Shown: positions 37,400 to 47,929 of the stretch, one piece after another
How the letters are laid out: the number at the start of each line of letters is the position of its first letter
Numbering within the stretch: position 1 is the first letter of the stretch
Origin: Loxodes magnus
Taxonomy: Eukaryota; Ciliophora; Karyorelictea; Loxodida; Loxodidae
DNA: 64,000 bases
Assembly: GCA_946699065.1 (NCBI GenBank)
Contig: CAMPDV010000241.1
Span: 1-64,000, forward strand
Direction: 5' to 3'
The notes under the pieces: generated by a model
What the model saw: only the letters and a program-made list of their open reading frames with translations
The model's database searches: none
What the model was told of the DNA's origin: nothing
Made by a program: the position numbers and the translations under genes

Positions 37400-40300
37400 A
37401 AGTAAGAAAAAAACTGAAACAAGCCTCAATTAGAATTTACTATGCTAAGAAACCGAAAAGCAAAAATGAACAATTACCCAACATTAATTAATAGGAAAAG
37501 ACAAAAGAAGAAGAATAGAATAGATAAGAAGAAGGAAAAGATAGATAATAAGTGGAAAAATATAAAAAAGGGGAAATAATTAATAATGAAGAGAATAGGG
37601 AAGTAGAGAATGATAGATAAGATAAAAGAAAGATGGAGTAGGAAGGTGAATAAAAAGAAGAAAGGGATGAAGAGGTAGTAGAGGAGATGGATGAAAAAGA
37701 AGAATAAGAATAAGTCATAAAAATAGGGACAGCAAATGTTAGGGGAGTTAGAAGCGCAAAAGAGGCACTAGCCAAATTCATGACTCAAAAAAGTATCCAC
37801 ATAATGGCAATATAAGATATTTAGATTGAAGACTAAAAAGATATGTGTAATATAGCAGGATATAAAAACTTAATAAATGTCGGGTCAAAAAAAGGGAAAG
37901 GAGTAGCATTCTATATAAGAAACGACAAAGGTAAGGAGATAAAAGAAATATAGAATGAAGTCAACCAAATGACGCTTTTCAAAGGAGCGACAGTGATGGT
38001 CATAGAAATAAGGAGAAAACTGGCAGTAATAAATATATATGCACCTGTGGCAAATGACAACTAATAATATGAGCCATTCTATAACTTAGTGAACGAATTA
38101 AAACTTTAAGAAACAGAAAAAGGACTTAATGTAATGATCATAGGAGATTGAAATGCGCATTTAGAGTAATGAAAACCAAAGAAAACAAACTCAGCTGGTA
38201 AGAGAATGCTACAGTTCATGGAGTAGAATAATTTAATATGCCTTGATCCAATTGAAATAGGTATTTACGTTCACTAAAACAATGAATATAAAATAGATTA
38301 CTTTTTAATTGAAGAAACAATGAGAGAAAAGGTGATAAAAAGTGATTTTTATTACTCATATGTAATACGGGACCACAGACCTGGTATTATATAGATAAAG
38401 ATTAGTAAAGAAGTTAGAAAAACATAAAAGATAGCAAAAATAAATTATCTACTATTAAAGAAAAAAGAGATCTAAGAATAATTTGAAAAATTTATACAAA
38501 AAAATATCGAAGAACAAGAAATAGAAAGCCTAAACGGCACGTAGACTTACAAATGATGAAAGAAAAAGATATAAGAAGGAGGTCAAATGGTATGTGGAAC
38601 AGTTAAAACATAAAACTTTAAGATATATAAATACTCAGAAACAACAAAATAGTGCAATAAATCTTTCAGAAAATGCAGCAAACAATTAAAATAAAGGATA
38701 AAGAACAACGAAGAAATAAATGAAAATCAGCAAAACGTAGAATATAGAGAATACCAAAGAGTAAGACAAGAATACATTTAATCAAGGAGAAAAGATAAAA
38801 AAACTAACTAAACCTATTTATGGACAATTTAAATAAAGGAAACCTGACATAAATGTGGACGAAACTAAAAAACCTACTTAACAGAAAAAATAATTAGTGA
38901 ATACCTTTATCAAAAGAAGATGTTAAGACTTTCAGGAACGAATGATAGCAGCTATATGAAGATGGCGATAATACGATACCAACTAAATTCTTAAACAGGA
39001 GATAAATAGTGGTAAACGAATATGAAATTTGAGAAAGCATTAATTAATTGGCGAAATGAAAAGCAGCAGGACCTGATGAAATTTAAGTAGGAACAATTTT
39101 AGCTGGTGGGAAAAAATTAATAGAAGTAACTTGCAAAATGATTTCTAAGATGATTTAAGAGGGAGTAATACCTTAGGAGATGAAACAACAATACATAATA
39201 TTAATATACAAAAAAGGAGGATAAATGAACCCGATGAACTATAGACAAATCTCTTTATTGAATCATGCTTTAAAAATTGTAGACGCATGAGTTTTCTAGC
39301 AATTGTAAGGATATCTTCATAATGATGAAAGCGAATATTAATATGGTTTCAAAAAAGGAAAATCATGCGCACTATAAATCTTCAATCTAAGAACAGTATA
39401 GGTATGGTCAATGCGGAACAAAAAAGATTTATTTGTAATATTTGTTGATATTAAGAAAGCTTATGACTCAGTGCAAAGAAAGGAAATATGATAAATCCTA
39501 AACGATCTAAAAGTACCGGATTAGATAATTAAACTATTAGCAAACTTCTACTGTGAAAATGAACTTAAACTGAAAATCAATGATTAAATAGAAAAATCAT
39601 TCGCGACAAATAAAGGGCTAAAACAGGGAAGCATAACGTCGCCAAGACTATTTAACTTGATAATAGCAATACTTCTCCATAGCTTGGAAGATTAAAAGCT
39701 AGGAATCACGATAGACTTAAAAACGAAAAGGGATTAACATAAGAAATATATGCAGGATGTTTTGCATATCCAGATGACCTAATCTTAATAAGAGAATAGG
39801 AATAATTAGAGGAAGTAATAAAAAATTTAACCTAATGGGCAGAAAAATACAAATTGGAAATTGCAGAAAAACAAAATGAATAATATGAAAATCAGCAGAA
39901 AATAGTAACTGGGAAAATATTGGAAATACTATCGAGGTGGGAAATTTAAGGATCGAAAGAGTAACGACCTTTTAATACCTAGGTCACATAATAGAAGAGA
40001 ACATCAGTTTTGAAAAACACATGGAGAATAGACTAGAAGCAGCATAAAAAATGTAAACATGAATATTGGGAAAAATAGCAATAAATAAGGGATTAACACC
40101 ATATAATGCAGGAATAATGATAAAAACCTTCATAAGCTCAGTTTTCAGTTATGGGACAGAAGTGATCCCATATTGCGAATAATTTGTAGGAAAATAAGTG
40201 ATGGAGCAACTAGAAATAATATAGAGAAGATCTTTACGAGCAATCATAGATGCCCCTTTTTAAGTGCAAAATGAGATGCTAGAATACGAGTTACAGTTTA

Positions 40301-41320
40301 TGAAATTTAAACATTACCTATGGCAGAAAACGCTGAGATTAAGAGGCAGACTAATAGGTAACTAAGGAAAAACAGTAGATTGATTAATGTTCGACCTAAG
40401 TAAAGAAGAGAACTTTATTTTTGAACAATACTGCACGACAATAAAATTAGAATTAAAAATTGAAGACAAAAATATATTTATAGATGATGGTAATAATAAT
40501 CAAAAAGGGAAGAAAAACATTAATCTGCAATATGAGAATATAGAGTATACGTAGAAGATAGAGAAAGGATAGAGTAAATGAAAACAACATTACAATATAG
40601 AAAAACATGATTTGATGAATATATAGGACCACCCAACTACCTGAGATATAATAAAAATAGAAAAGAAGAAATATGTTACCTATTCAGAATAAGAACTAGA
40701 TGTAATGTGGGCTAGGATTGCTTAAAAGAAAGACACCTAGTTATGACAAGTCAATGCCCTTTCTGTAACAATGCAAGAGAAAACGAAAGGCATATCATAG
40801 AAAACTGTTCAGAATACAAAGAAGGAAGATAATAATGTATCTGAAATCTTAGAGCAATAGGAGTAGAGAGATAAGGAATGGAACTATTTGATATAATATG
40901 AGGAACGGCCAAATTCGAGAAATTCATTAGAACCTAAGAAGAGCAAAAAAGAGCTAAAGCTGACTTGATAATAAAAGATTATATCAAAAACATATTAGAA
41001 AAAAGAAAAAAAGGATACTTAGAAAAGAAAATTGAATGAAAAAGAGAAATAGGAAAAGACTATAGAGCAAGAAAAGGATAATTTTTATGAGTGTATAAAA
41101 GCTTGATCAAGAAGAAAAGAATTAGAAATGAAAATTAGTAAGATATGTAAGAAAAAATAAATTAAGCTTGCAATAAAGATCTAATAAAGCGTAGATAGAT
41201 AGAAGACAGAAGAACAAGAGTTAACATTGAGGAAAGTGAGGAAGATATGTAACTAATAAGAGAAGGATTTCTATTACCTGAAGGCTTACTTGAAGAAACG
41301 GACATATATTGAGATATGTA
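37400..41320 (+). pseudogene. LINE-A ORF2: APE endonuclease, reverse transcriptase, C-terminal knuckle
   Basis: An acidic N-terminal stretch (37480-37710) precedes the APE domain: IGTANVRGVRSAKEAL, AIQDIQIED (Asp where the QE motif has Glu), INIYAPV, GD-TGA-NAHL (38146), KIDYFLI and RDHRPG (38371). After a shift near 38830 come AAGPDEIQ, YKKGGQMNPMNYRQISLLNH, the RT block FVDIKKAYDSVQ and LKQGSITSPRLFN. After another shift the active site is FAYPDDLILI (39761-39778), with Pro where Ala is usual. Further shifts precede FQYLGHII and the C-terminal CX2CX8HX4C knuckle (40755-40808, CPFCNNARENERHIIENC). About 15-20 TGAs fall in Trp-like contexts. Normal role: nicking of target DNA and target-primed reverse transcription. 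This copy is broken. Confidence 0.85.
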
Positions 41321-41321
41321 A

Positions 41322-41354
41322 AGAGCTGCGCACCAACGAGGTGCTACGCGCTCT
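41322..41354 (+). promoter_or_regulatory. LINE-A 3' terminal hairpin
   Basis: Stem AGAGC/GCTCT, then GCG/CGC, then CACC/GGTG around loop AACGA, with a T bulge on one side and CTA on the other. It is followed by ATAATCAAATTTATTTATTT. The same structure ends elements at 18.0, 20.7, 28.9, 42.3, 45.9, 54.2 and 54.9 kb. In non-LTR elements a conserved 3' RNA structure is often what the RT recognises; that role is inferred here. Confidence 0.75.
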
Positions 41355-41394
41355 ATAATCAAATTTATTTATTTATTTATAAAGTAGATTTAAA

Positions 41395-42300
41395 GAAAAT
41401 ATTTTTAGCAAATTATAATCACTTCAAAATCTAATTTCTGCTTCAATATGTCTATAACTAAATCTCTACATTTAGAATTTTTCTAGTATTTTAATTTTAC
41501 TTTTAACTAATTTTATTTCTTATTTAGTTCATATATGCTATCAACTTAAAAATGGAAATCTCTTTTTTTGATTAATATCTATTAATTTTAACTGAAATAA
41601 ATAGTATGAAAATAAATAAATGGTGATATTAAAAAATAGATTTAAATAATATGAATTAAAATAGAAACTTATTAGAATCTAAATTTATTGATATCTACAT
41701 CCAAATTAGTTATAAGATTAAATATACATATTAGTTATAACTACTTATAACATTATATATCATCATATCAAATATAGAGCACAACTAGACAATTATACTC
41801 AGAGTATACCATCACAAACAACCCTGCATAACCAGAGACAAGTCTAACTTGTCCCAATATTCTATCAGTATCAAAGTTTTACGGGCAGCTAATAACTTTA
41901 TTACTATCTATAATTTACTTTAGTTGTAGTTTCATAATAGCAAAATTATAACTCACAAAGCTAAGATAATATTTTCTAAAATTATAACAGCAATATTATA
42001 GAACATTTCAGTTCACTGACTAATCATACTCAACATATAGAAGCTCAAGAAATAAATATCAAACAGTAAATTGAAGAATTAACTAGAATTTTGAAAAAGA
42101 CTAAGAAACTTATAACTTATCCAGAAGAAACTAAAAAATGCATAAAATTTAATTGGAAGTGAATAAAATAATTGCTAAGTAAGTAGATTAAAGATGAAAT
42201 CGATTTTAAAAGATAGTAAATTTAAATAAATAATCATAATTCAAAATTAAAAAATATTAATATTGTAGGATTATAAAGAATAGAGTTAAATAAATATAAA
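41395..42300. other. AT-rich spacer, no gene seen
   Basis: About 900 bp between LINE-A and the next short element, with short A/C-rich patches around 41760-41830. No coding frame or RNA gene supported. Confidence 0.5.
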
Positions 42301-42304
42301 AATG

Positions 42305-42600
42305 AAGATATAAAGCGTGTATCACCTCAATAGTGCGGAGCTCTTTAATAAAGCCTTTAAAGTTAAAAAAATTCTTGCTGAAGTTTTCCAAAGTGCTTGC
42401 ATTACCTTATAAATTTTTCATCTATAGAGCCGAGATCGAAATGCTACCCAAGAGAAATTAGTATCAGGCCCCTTTAATCATTACTGCGACTTGATGCCTC
42501 TTAGATATTACTTGTTTTCTTGGCTGGATCTTAACCTATGGGTTACTTCATGGTACTAGAGATTAAGTCAGTTTCCATTAAAGAAATACTCATCCCTATT
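42305..42600 (-). mobile_element. SINE-like element, family 2, copy 3
   Basis: Minus-strand copy from about 42597: GGATGAGTATTTCTTTAATGG, a TAGTACCATGAAGTAACCCA box, GAAAACTTCAG and then the tail hairpin (rc 42312-42344). The outer stem is AGAGC/GCTTT and the middle stem has lost pairing. It is more diverged than the 29.2- and 45.7-kb copies and lacks their GGAGGA start. Confidence 0.55.
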
Positions 42601-42609
42601 TATTTATAT

Positions 42610-43250
42610 CAAAAAAATAAACAAAATTTATTTTCCATAACTTTATTAATATTTGTTAAAACTAACCTTTTTGAAGGACATTTTATTTAAATCGCAAATT
42701 ATTTATGAGATAATGTTTATTAGATAAAAAATATGAAAAAATAGTAAGATGAAAATAAAATTCGCATTTTGATTAATTGTAATTTATATCTTTTAGAGAT
42801 AAAGTAAAACTTTAAGACCATTCAAAAGACTTATATAGTTAAAAAAAAAATTAATAAAAATTCATACCATTTTACTCTTTTTTGAAGTCATTTTATCAAA
42901 ATGATATAAAGAAAAAAAAGGAAAAAAAAGAAAATTGTTAAATCACTATTCTAAAATATCAATTAGAATGATTTTTGATTAAAAATTACAATGTTTTTTA
43001 AAATAGAAAATAATTAAATTATTTCAAAAAAATAAAAAATCTTTTTGTAGTTTTGCATTTTTATAAAGAAAAAAAAATTTTTTATTAAAACATAAAAAAA
43101 AAAAAATCTCAAGAGTAAACATCATCTTAGTAAAAGAAAAACAAAAAAAACACGAAAAATTAGAAAAAATTAGTCCAAAAAATAAAATATCTAAAAAAAT
43201 TAAAAAAACTTAATAATAAAAAAAAAAATAAAATAAAAATGTTTTTAAAT
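42610..43250. other. A-rich tract region
   Basis: Dominated by A-runs of 6-10 bases on the plus strand, most dense at 42840-43250. No gene seen. It lies left of the 107-bp repeat pair, mirrored by a T-rich tract on the right. Confidence 0.6.
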
Positions 43251-43254
43251 TTAT

Positions 43255-43361
43255 AGTTCATATACTATTTAAAATGCTCTAAAAATAACATTTATTTAAG
43301 TTTTTGGTCAAAAATAAATTTGCACATTTAATCTCAGAATATTTCCAGTTTATTTACAGTC
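43255..43361 (+). repeat. 107-bp direct repeat, left copy
   Basis: Begins AGTTCATATACTATTTAAAA and ends CAGTTTATTTACAGTC. It is identical to 43763-43869 except for one base (TTGCAC versus TTGAAC). The pair brackets about 400 bp that contain two tRNA-like half sequences. Confidence 0.9.
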
Positions 43362-43570
43362 ATACTTCCATATAGTTAAGCACATCTTTATGGCCCGTTT
43401 TCTCATAGAATGTAACGATGTGTGTAAATTAAGTTATAAAAACTGGTTCATACAATTTAGTGTGAATATACTTGTAAAAGAGTTATTAGTTTCTAGGTTC
43501 GAAAAAAACGTACCCTATATTTACTCTAAAATTGAGAATAAATAAAAAGTAAAGATGAGTTATATAGAAT

Positions 43571-43611
43571 CAGCCCACTTAGACTCGAGGGTTCGAGCCC
43601 CACGTTGTGCG
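43571..43611 (+). tRNA. tRNA-like 3' half
   Basis: Contains a T-arm-like GGGTTCGAGCCCC followed by a 3'-end-like CACGTTGTGCG and a T5 run (43612-43616) resembling a Pol III terminator. No matching 5' acceptor half or anticodon arm is found upstream, so it is at most a tRNA-derived fragment. Confidence 0.35.
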
Positions 43612-43632
43612 TTTTTATTTAATAAAAAGATA

Positions 43633-43688
43633 ATATCAGGATTTGAACTCGGGACTTTCGAGTAGAATATTCTAACCACCGAATATTT
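43633..43688 (-). tRNA. degenerate tRNA-like sequence, minus strand
   Basis: The minus strand reads like a tRNA missing its anticodon arm: a D-arm-like GGTGGTTAGAAT, then CCCGAGTTCAAATCC resembling a T-arm, with ends AATATT and GATATT able to pair and a T-run beyond. It converges with the plus-strand tRNA-like half 22 bp away. It may be a tRNA pseudogene or a tRNA-derived part of a short element. Confidence 0.35.
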
Positions 43689-43762
43689 TTAGTGCAAAAT
43701 AATTTCATATGATTTTAAAAAAGAGCAAACTTAGTCATTTTAGTAGTTGCTATAAACTTATA

Positions 43763-43869
43763 AGTTCATATACTATTTAAAATGCTCTAAAAATAACATT
43801 TATTTAAGTTTTTGGTCAAAAATAAATTTGAACATTTAATCTCAGAATATTTCCAGTTTATTTACAGTC
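43763..43869 (+). repeat. 107-bp direct repeat, right copy
   Basis: Right copy of the pair described at 43255-43361, 508 bp downstream. The near-identity suggests a recent duplication, or LTR-like ends of a small element. Confidence 0.9.
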
Positions 43870-43879
43870 TTTTCTAGTC

Positions 43880-44520
43880 ATTTCTTAAGCTAGAGTAATT
43901 TAGTCTTATTTTTTTTTTTTTGGTTTTTTAATTTTTTTTTTTTTTTTCTAGATTTCATTTTTTTTTCGATTATTTTTATATTAAATTTTTTTTTTTCTTT
44001 ATGTTTAAATATCGTCATAAAAGAATATATATTTTTATTTTTTAAGCTCTTATTACTTTTTTTAATTTTCTTTTTTTTTCATTTTTCAACGTGATAACTA
44101 TAACGTAGATTTAATTTTTTCAAGATTTAACTTTAGTTTATTTTATATTATATTTAATTCGTTTTATAAATAATGACAAAAATATCTTCTTTTTTAAAGA
44201 TTATTTTTGGATGAAAACTAACGTGTTAATACAAAATTTTAAATTTTTTTTAATATTATCTATTAATAAATACTTTTATATTAAGTAACTTTTTATTCTT
44301 TAAAATTTATTATATCTGAGATATAATATTTTATGAATATTCTTTTAAAAAAAGATCACAAATTTTATTTAGTTCACAGTCTATCTTTTATATAGGCAAA
44401 AAATCATTTAAAAATTAGAGATTCTAGTTTATTCATAGATGTGAATTGAATAAATTAATTTACTTGATTGCTTTTTGGTTAATTAATTACATTCATACGT
44501 TAAATGTTTATAAAAAGAAC
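43880..44520. other. T-rich tract region
   Basis: Plus strand dominated by T-runs up to about 16 bases, opposite in sense to the A-rich region left of the 107-bp repeats. No gene seen. Confidence 0.6.
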
Positions 44521-44529
44521 TTCGAATTT

Positions 44530-45010
44530 TCTTGAATTTTTCATATCATACGTTCGATGATTTTTAGACTATTTTTTCTGAGAGTTTATTATAGATCTAT
44601 TCTCTCTCATTTCTTCTTAAATTCGTTAATTGCTTGCTATATGTTTTTATATTCTTTGTTAACTAGAGTTTTTTTCCTGTATAATTTACCTTCTTGATTG
44701 CAATATTTCTTGAAAATATTTTCCTTTTAGTTTTCTACTATTTGCTTTTATTTTCGTAATAATTGTTAGCAGCTTCTAACTTTGTGCCTAGGTCGTTTAC
44801 AATATCAACATCTCATTATTTTCAAATAGGAAATTTAATTTATTGTAGGCTGTCGCTCTACATCCATCGGATCATTCATCTACATTTTTTGCAGTAATAG
44901 GCTTTCAATTAACTCTGCGAATTGATTAATTTTTTTTCTAATTATTCTAATCTGATAATTTCTAACTATTTTTTTCAATTTTTTTTCTTATGAATTAATC
45001 ATCAGGTGAT
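44530..45010 (-). pseudogene. retroelement ORF1 fragment with CCHC zinc knuckle
   Basis: The minus-strand frame gives MNDPMDVERQPTINQISYL, then the knuckle C-[TGA]-YCKRPRHKVRSC (rc 44769-44810), a perfect CX2CX4HX4C when the TGA is read as any residue. A basic, helical tail follows (RKQKQIVENQKENIF; KKYCNQEGKLYRKKT). Knuckles usually carry an aromatic residue after the first Cys, so Trp fits the TGA. The DPMDVE phrase is shared with 23.3 kb, defining a second ORF1 family distinct from LINE-A. No RT remains are attached. Confidence 0.6.
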
Positions 45011-45164
45011 AAGATTTTTTTTCGAGTTCTTATACAGTTCTTAAAAGTTTAAAATTTACTAATTGCATGACTTGGAGTCCTTAAAGTATTTTTTTAGACG
45101 TAACTTGACTAAGATGATTCCTTTTTAGAAGAGATTTTTTACAAGTAATTTTCCATTTTTTATT

Positions 45165-45290
45165 ATTATTAATAAGTAGATTTTCTATTTTGAGAAGCTG
45201 ACGTAACTCATTGAATGAATAGAATTAATATGAATAATGAGAACATTTTTATATTAATATTAACATTGAAAGAGATAAACTTAGATTATA
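45165..45290 (+). repeat. partial copy of the 17.9-18.0 kb element
   Basis: GAGAAGCTGACGTAACTCAT and AACATTGAAAGAGATAAAC match 17955-18040. The tail hairpin is not recognisable here, so this is a degraded or truncated copy. Confidence 0.45.
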
Positions 45291-45667
45291 TAAGTTTATT
45301 TTATTGTATAATTGTCAACTATTTTTCATACTCATATTTTTAAAGAAAGGTTTTTGAAAGAAAATAAATAAATTATGTAGTTTAATTAATTTAATCGCAA
45401 ATAAATTTTTTTTAATTACTAAAATCTTTATTTTTACATAAAAATATGTAATTGATAGATGCTAAAATTATCTAAACTTAAGATTTAAACAAACTTTTTC
45501 AAATTAATTGAGATATTTAACTTATAGAAAAATTATTATGTTTTATCCCTACTTATTTAAAAATTAAAAATAGAATTTTCATATTTTTGTAAAAAGTTAA
45601 ATTTAAATACATTATTTTGAAATATTTTATCTTATATTCATTTATTATGCATTATTTGCTTTAAATC

Positions 45668-45985
45668 AGGAGGACCAATTCCACAACTGAGATTGACTAA
45701 AATTTTAGCATCAGAAAATATCCCATGAGCGAAGAACTGAACAATAATTTTGATAGAAGTTAAGAGAAGATGAAACTGAAAAGACGTCAAGTAGTGTTAA
45801 TGTTGAAAGATGCCAGATACTAAGATTAAAGTAGCATTCTGATCATGGTCCTTTAGAAGACAAGACTCACAAGAGAATACTAACCCTCTGGATGACTGCA
45901 GTAATAATTTTTTTTACTTTAAAAATCTTTATTAAAGAGTTACGCACCATTGAAATGTTATGAAGTTCTACTCAATTCTTTTAGT
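45668..45985 (+). mobile_element. SINE-like element, family 2, copy 4
   Basis: Starts GGAGGACCAATTCCACAAC and contains CATGAGCGAAGAACTGAAC and TTAGAAGACAAGACTCACAA. It ends in a decayed tail hairpin at 45936-45969 (AGAGT, then GTTCT), with the T-tract and TTTAAAAATCTTTATTAAAG block shared with the 29.2-kb copy just before it. Confidence 0.6.
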
Positions 45986-46204
45986 TTAGGAGAGAGTAGG
46001 ATTAAATGGAAGTTAGTTATGAAGCTCTTTTCTAAGACTGTAAACTTAAATTTTTTATAAAGTTAAAAGTCACAGAAAATTATATTGTGAAAATATTAAA
46101 TATATTTATGCTTCTTAAAGATGAAACAAGCTTCTATAGCTTTCAAAATTAATGTTCCTTCAACTTCGCTTATAAAACTTTTGCTTATCTCGATTACATA
46201 AAAA

Positions 46205-47115
46205 TTTTCAATCTCTTTACTTTGCGTAAAACAGATGTCAGGGATAAATCAAGGATTCTTTACGGCTTCAAAAAAGCAGAAGTTAACGAAATCCTAGAAA
46301 GATTAGGACCAGGAAAAGGGAAAAGAAAAAGTCACCCATCAGGATGAGTTTCCCATCTCTGAAGAAAAGTCTGGGAAATAGGCTAAAAATAAAATGGACT
46401 CAAAAATTTCAAATGTCACCACATAATAACAAATAAACTATGATTAGTTGAACAAAGTAATGCTGAACCTCTAGGAAATAATCAAAAAATTGAAGAAATA
46501 CAATAATAAGTTGATGAAAATTTGGCTAGCAAAGAGGATAGAATCGGATCAAAGACCTAAGAAAGAGACCTTAACGCATTTTGAAATATTTCACAAGACT
46601 AGAACAGTTAAACTAAAAACTACTAATAGAAGTAGAAAGAGCTGATCAACAACTTAGAAAAAATATAAGAAAATCAGTACAAATTGAAGCGATAAAAGAA
46701 ACTGAAAGAATAAGGCATAATCTAATGATAATTGAAGGTGAAAATCTCTCAAGATTTCAACCTAAAAGACAAGTAAAAGATGATATTACTGTAATTCTCA
46801 AACATTCCTGTGAAAAAGCTGCTAGAAGTTTCTCAATTTCAAGAAAGAATACTGAAACTAGTAGAAGTATTTGGAGAAATAAAAGAAGAGACAGTAACAA
46901 CTAAAATAATAAAGATAAAGACTATATAGTAACAGGTTTTGGGAAATTTGCAAGAAAAAAAATATCTAATATCTAGGTGAAAGAAGAATTCAAGGACAAT
47001 AAGCATGACAAGGGAAAGAGTTGTAGAGATTTTCAAACTTTTATTTTATGCTTCTAGATCAATCTAGAAGTTGGCGGGAAAAAGGTTGAAATATCTCCAA
47101 GAACGACAAATATTT
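46205..47115 (+). mobile_element. coiled-coil retroelement E5
   Basis: From ATG 46235 (MSGINQGFFTASKKQKLTKS) one frame runs through SEEKSGKQAKNKM and KVMLNLQEIIKKLKK. It shifts near 46510 to ENLASKEDRIGSKTQERDL and then EVSQFQERILKLVEVFGEI. The first part aligns with E3. The 3' end has a perfect hairpin CTTCTAGA-TCAA-TCTAGAAG (47051-47070) followed by GGTTGAAATATCTCCAAGAA, the same layout as E1. No (ATT)n is evident. The encoded protein is a coiled-coil protein of unknown role; two TGAs sit at Trp-like positions (AFWNIS, IIQWQLK). Damaged by at least one frameshift. Confidence 0.65.
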
Positions 47116-47929
47116 AATTTTGTATTTTTATTTCTTTTTGCAAAAAATCTTATACTATACCTTTAATTTTCTTTTCATTTATAGTTCCATTTTAAATTGA
47201 AATAAATAGTTATAATTACAGCTCTATAAGATAAAATTTGAATTATTTCAAAATTAAGTACTAAAAATTGCTAGAAGTATTCTCAGATTTAAATTAAACA
47301 ATATCTAAAGTTCAAAGATAAGAAGAAACTGGGTGCTTTATGCTATAAAAATTTAGCGAATTAAAAATCTAATAAAAAGATTTATTCGAACATTTTTATT
47401 TTCTGAAACAAATGAAATTTAGTAAATGAAAGAGATATTAAATTAAAAAAATTTTCATATTCCGTCATAGTTAAAAAAATTTGCTCTAGCAAGAAATAGT
47501 ATTGAGGAGTTTTTACTTAAAACGTTTATAATCACATGAAAATCATAAAATAAAATATCGATATTCAATAAGAAAGCTTACGTTGTTTGGTAATACAGGA
47601 TAGCAAATAAAAGTTAATTGCAATATAAAAATAGAAGTTAAAATGAAAATATTGTCTGAAGGAATCGATAATTTTTATAAGAAAATAATTTCAAAGGTCT
47701 TAGATAATATGAGTTATGATTTAACTAAGGGAATATGAAAAAAATTATTCAAAAATTTGTATGTTGCTTTAAGTAATTAAGTAATATCTTAATAAAAATA
47801 AATAATCAAGCAATTTTAAATAAGCTGAGATGCATAAGATCTATTTTATATAAATTAAAAGTCAATATATTCAATAATTTAAGATCTCTGTTATATAAAT
47901 CGAAATTACGACTAAGATATTTGAATTAT

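Larger units (their letters stand above)
35887..41390 (+). mobile_element. LINE-A: nearly full-length APE-type non-LTR retrotransposon
   Basis: A 5.5-kb unit with the full order of a two-ORF non-LTR retrotransposon. The 5' leader has AGCTTCAAGAAGGGTTT and a CTCCT/AGGAG hairpin (35918-35933). ORF1 carries a CCHC knuckle (35988-37024) and ORF2 carries APE endonuclease, reverse transcriptase and a C-terminal knuckle (about 37400-41300). A terminal hairpin (41322-41354) and an ATAATCAAATTTATTTATTT tail follow. There are no LTRs. The 5' hairpin recurs in E1 and E3 and the 3' hairpin in at least seven short elements, so LINE-A is the likely autonomous partner. At least four frameshifts and several altered residues show this copy is probably inactive. 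Confidence 0.9.

Noticed and set aside
36625..37781. Minus-strand standard-code frames opposite LINE-A ORF1/ORF2
   Set aside because: Ser/Leu-rich antisense shadows of the charged LINE-A proteins, which have clear knuckle and APE motifs on the plus strand.
43255..43869. LTR retrotransposon
   Set aside because: The direct repeats are only 107 bp with about 400 bp between them. There is no gag/pol and no clear target duplication; recorded as a repeat pair only.
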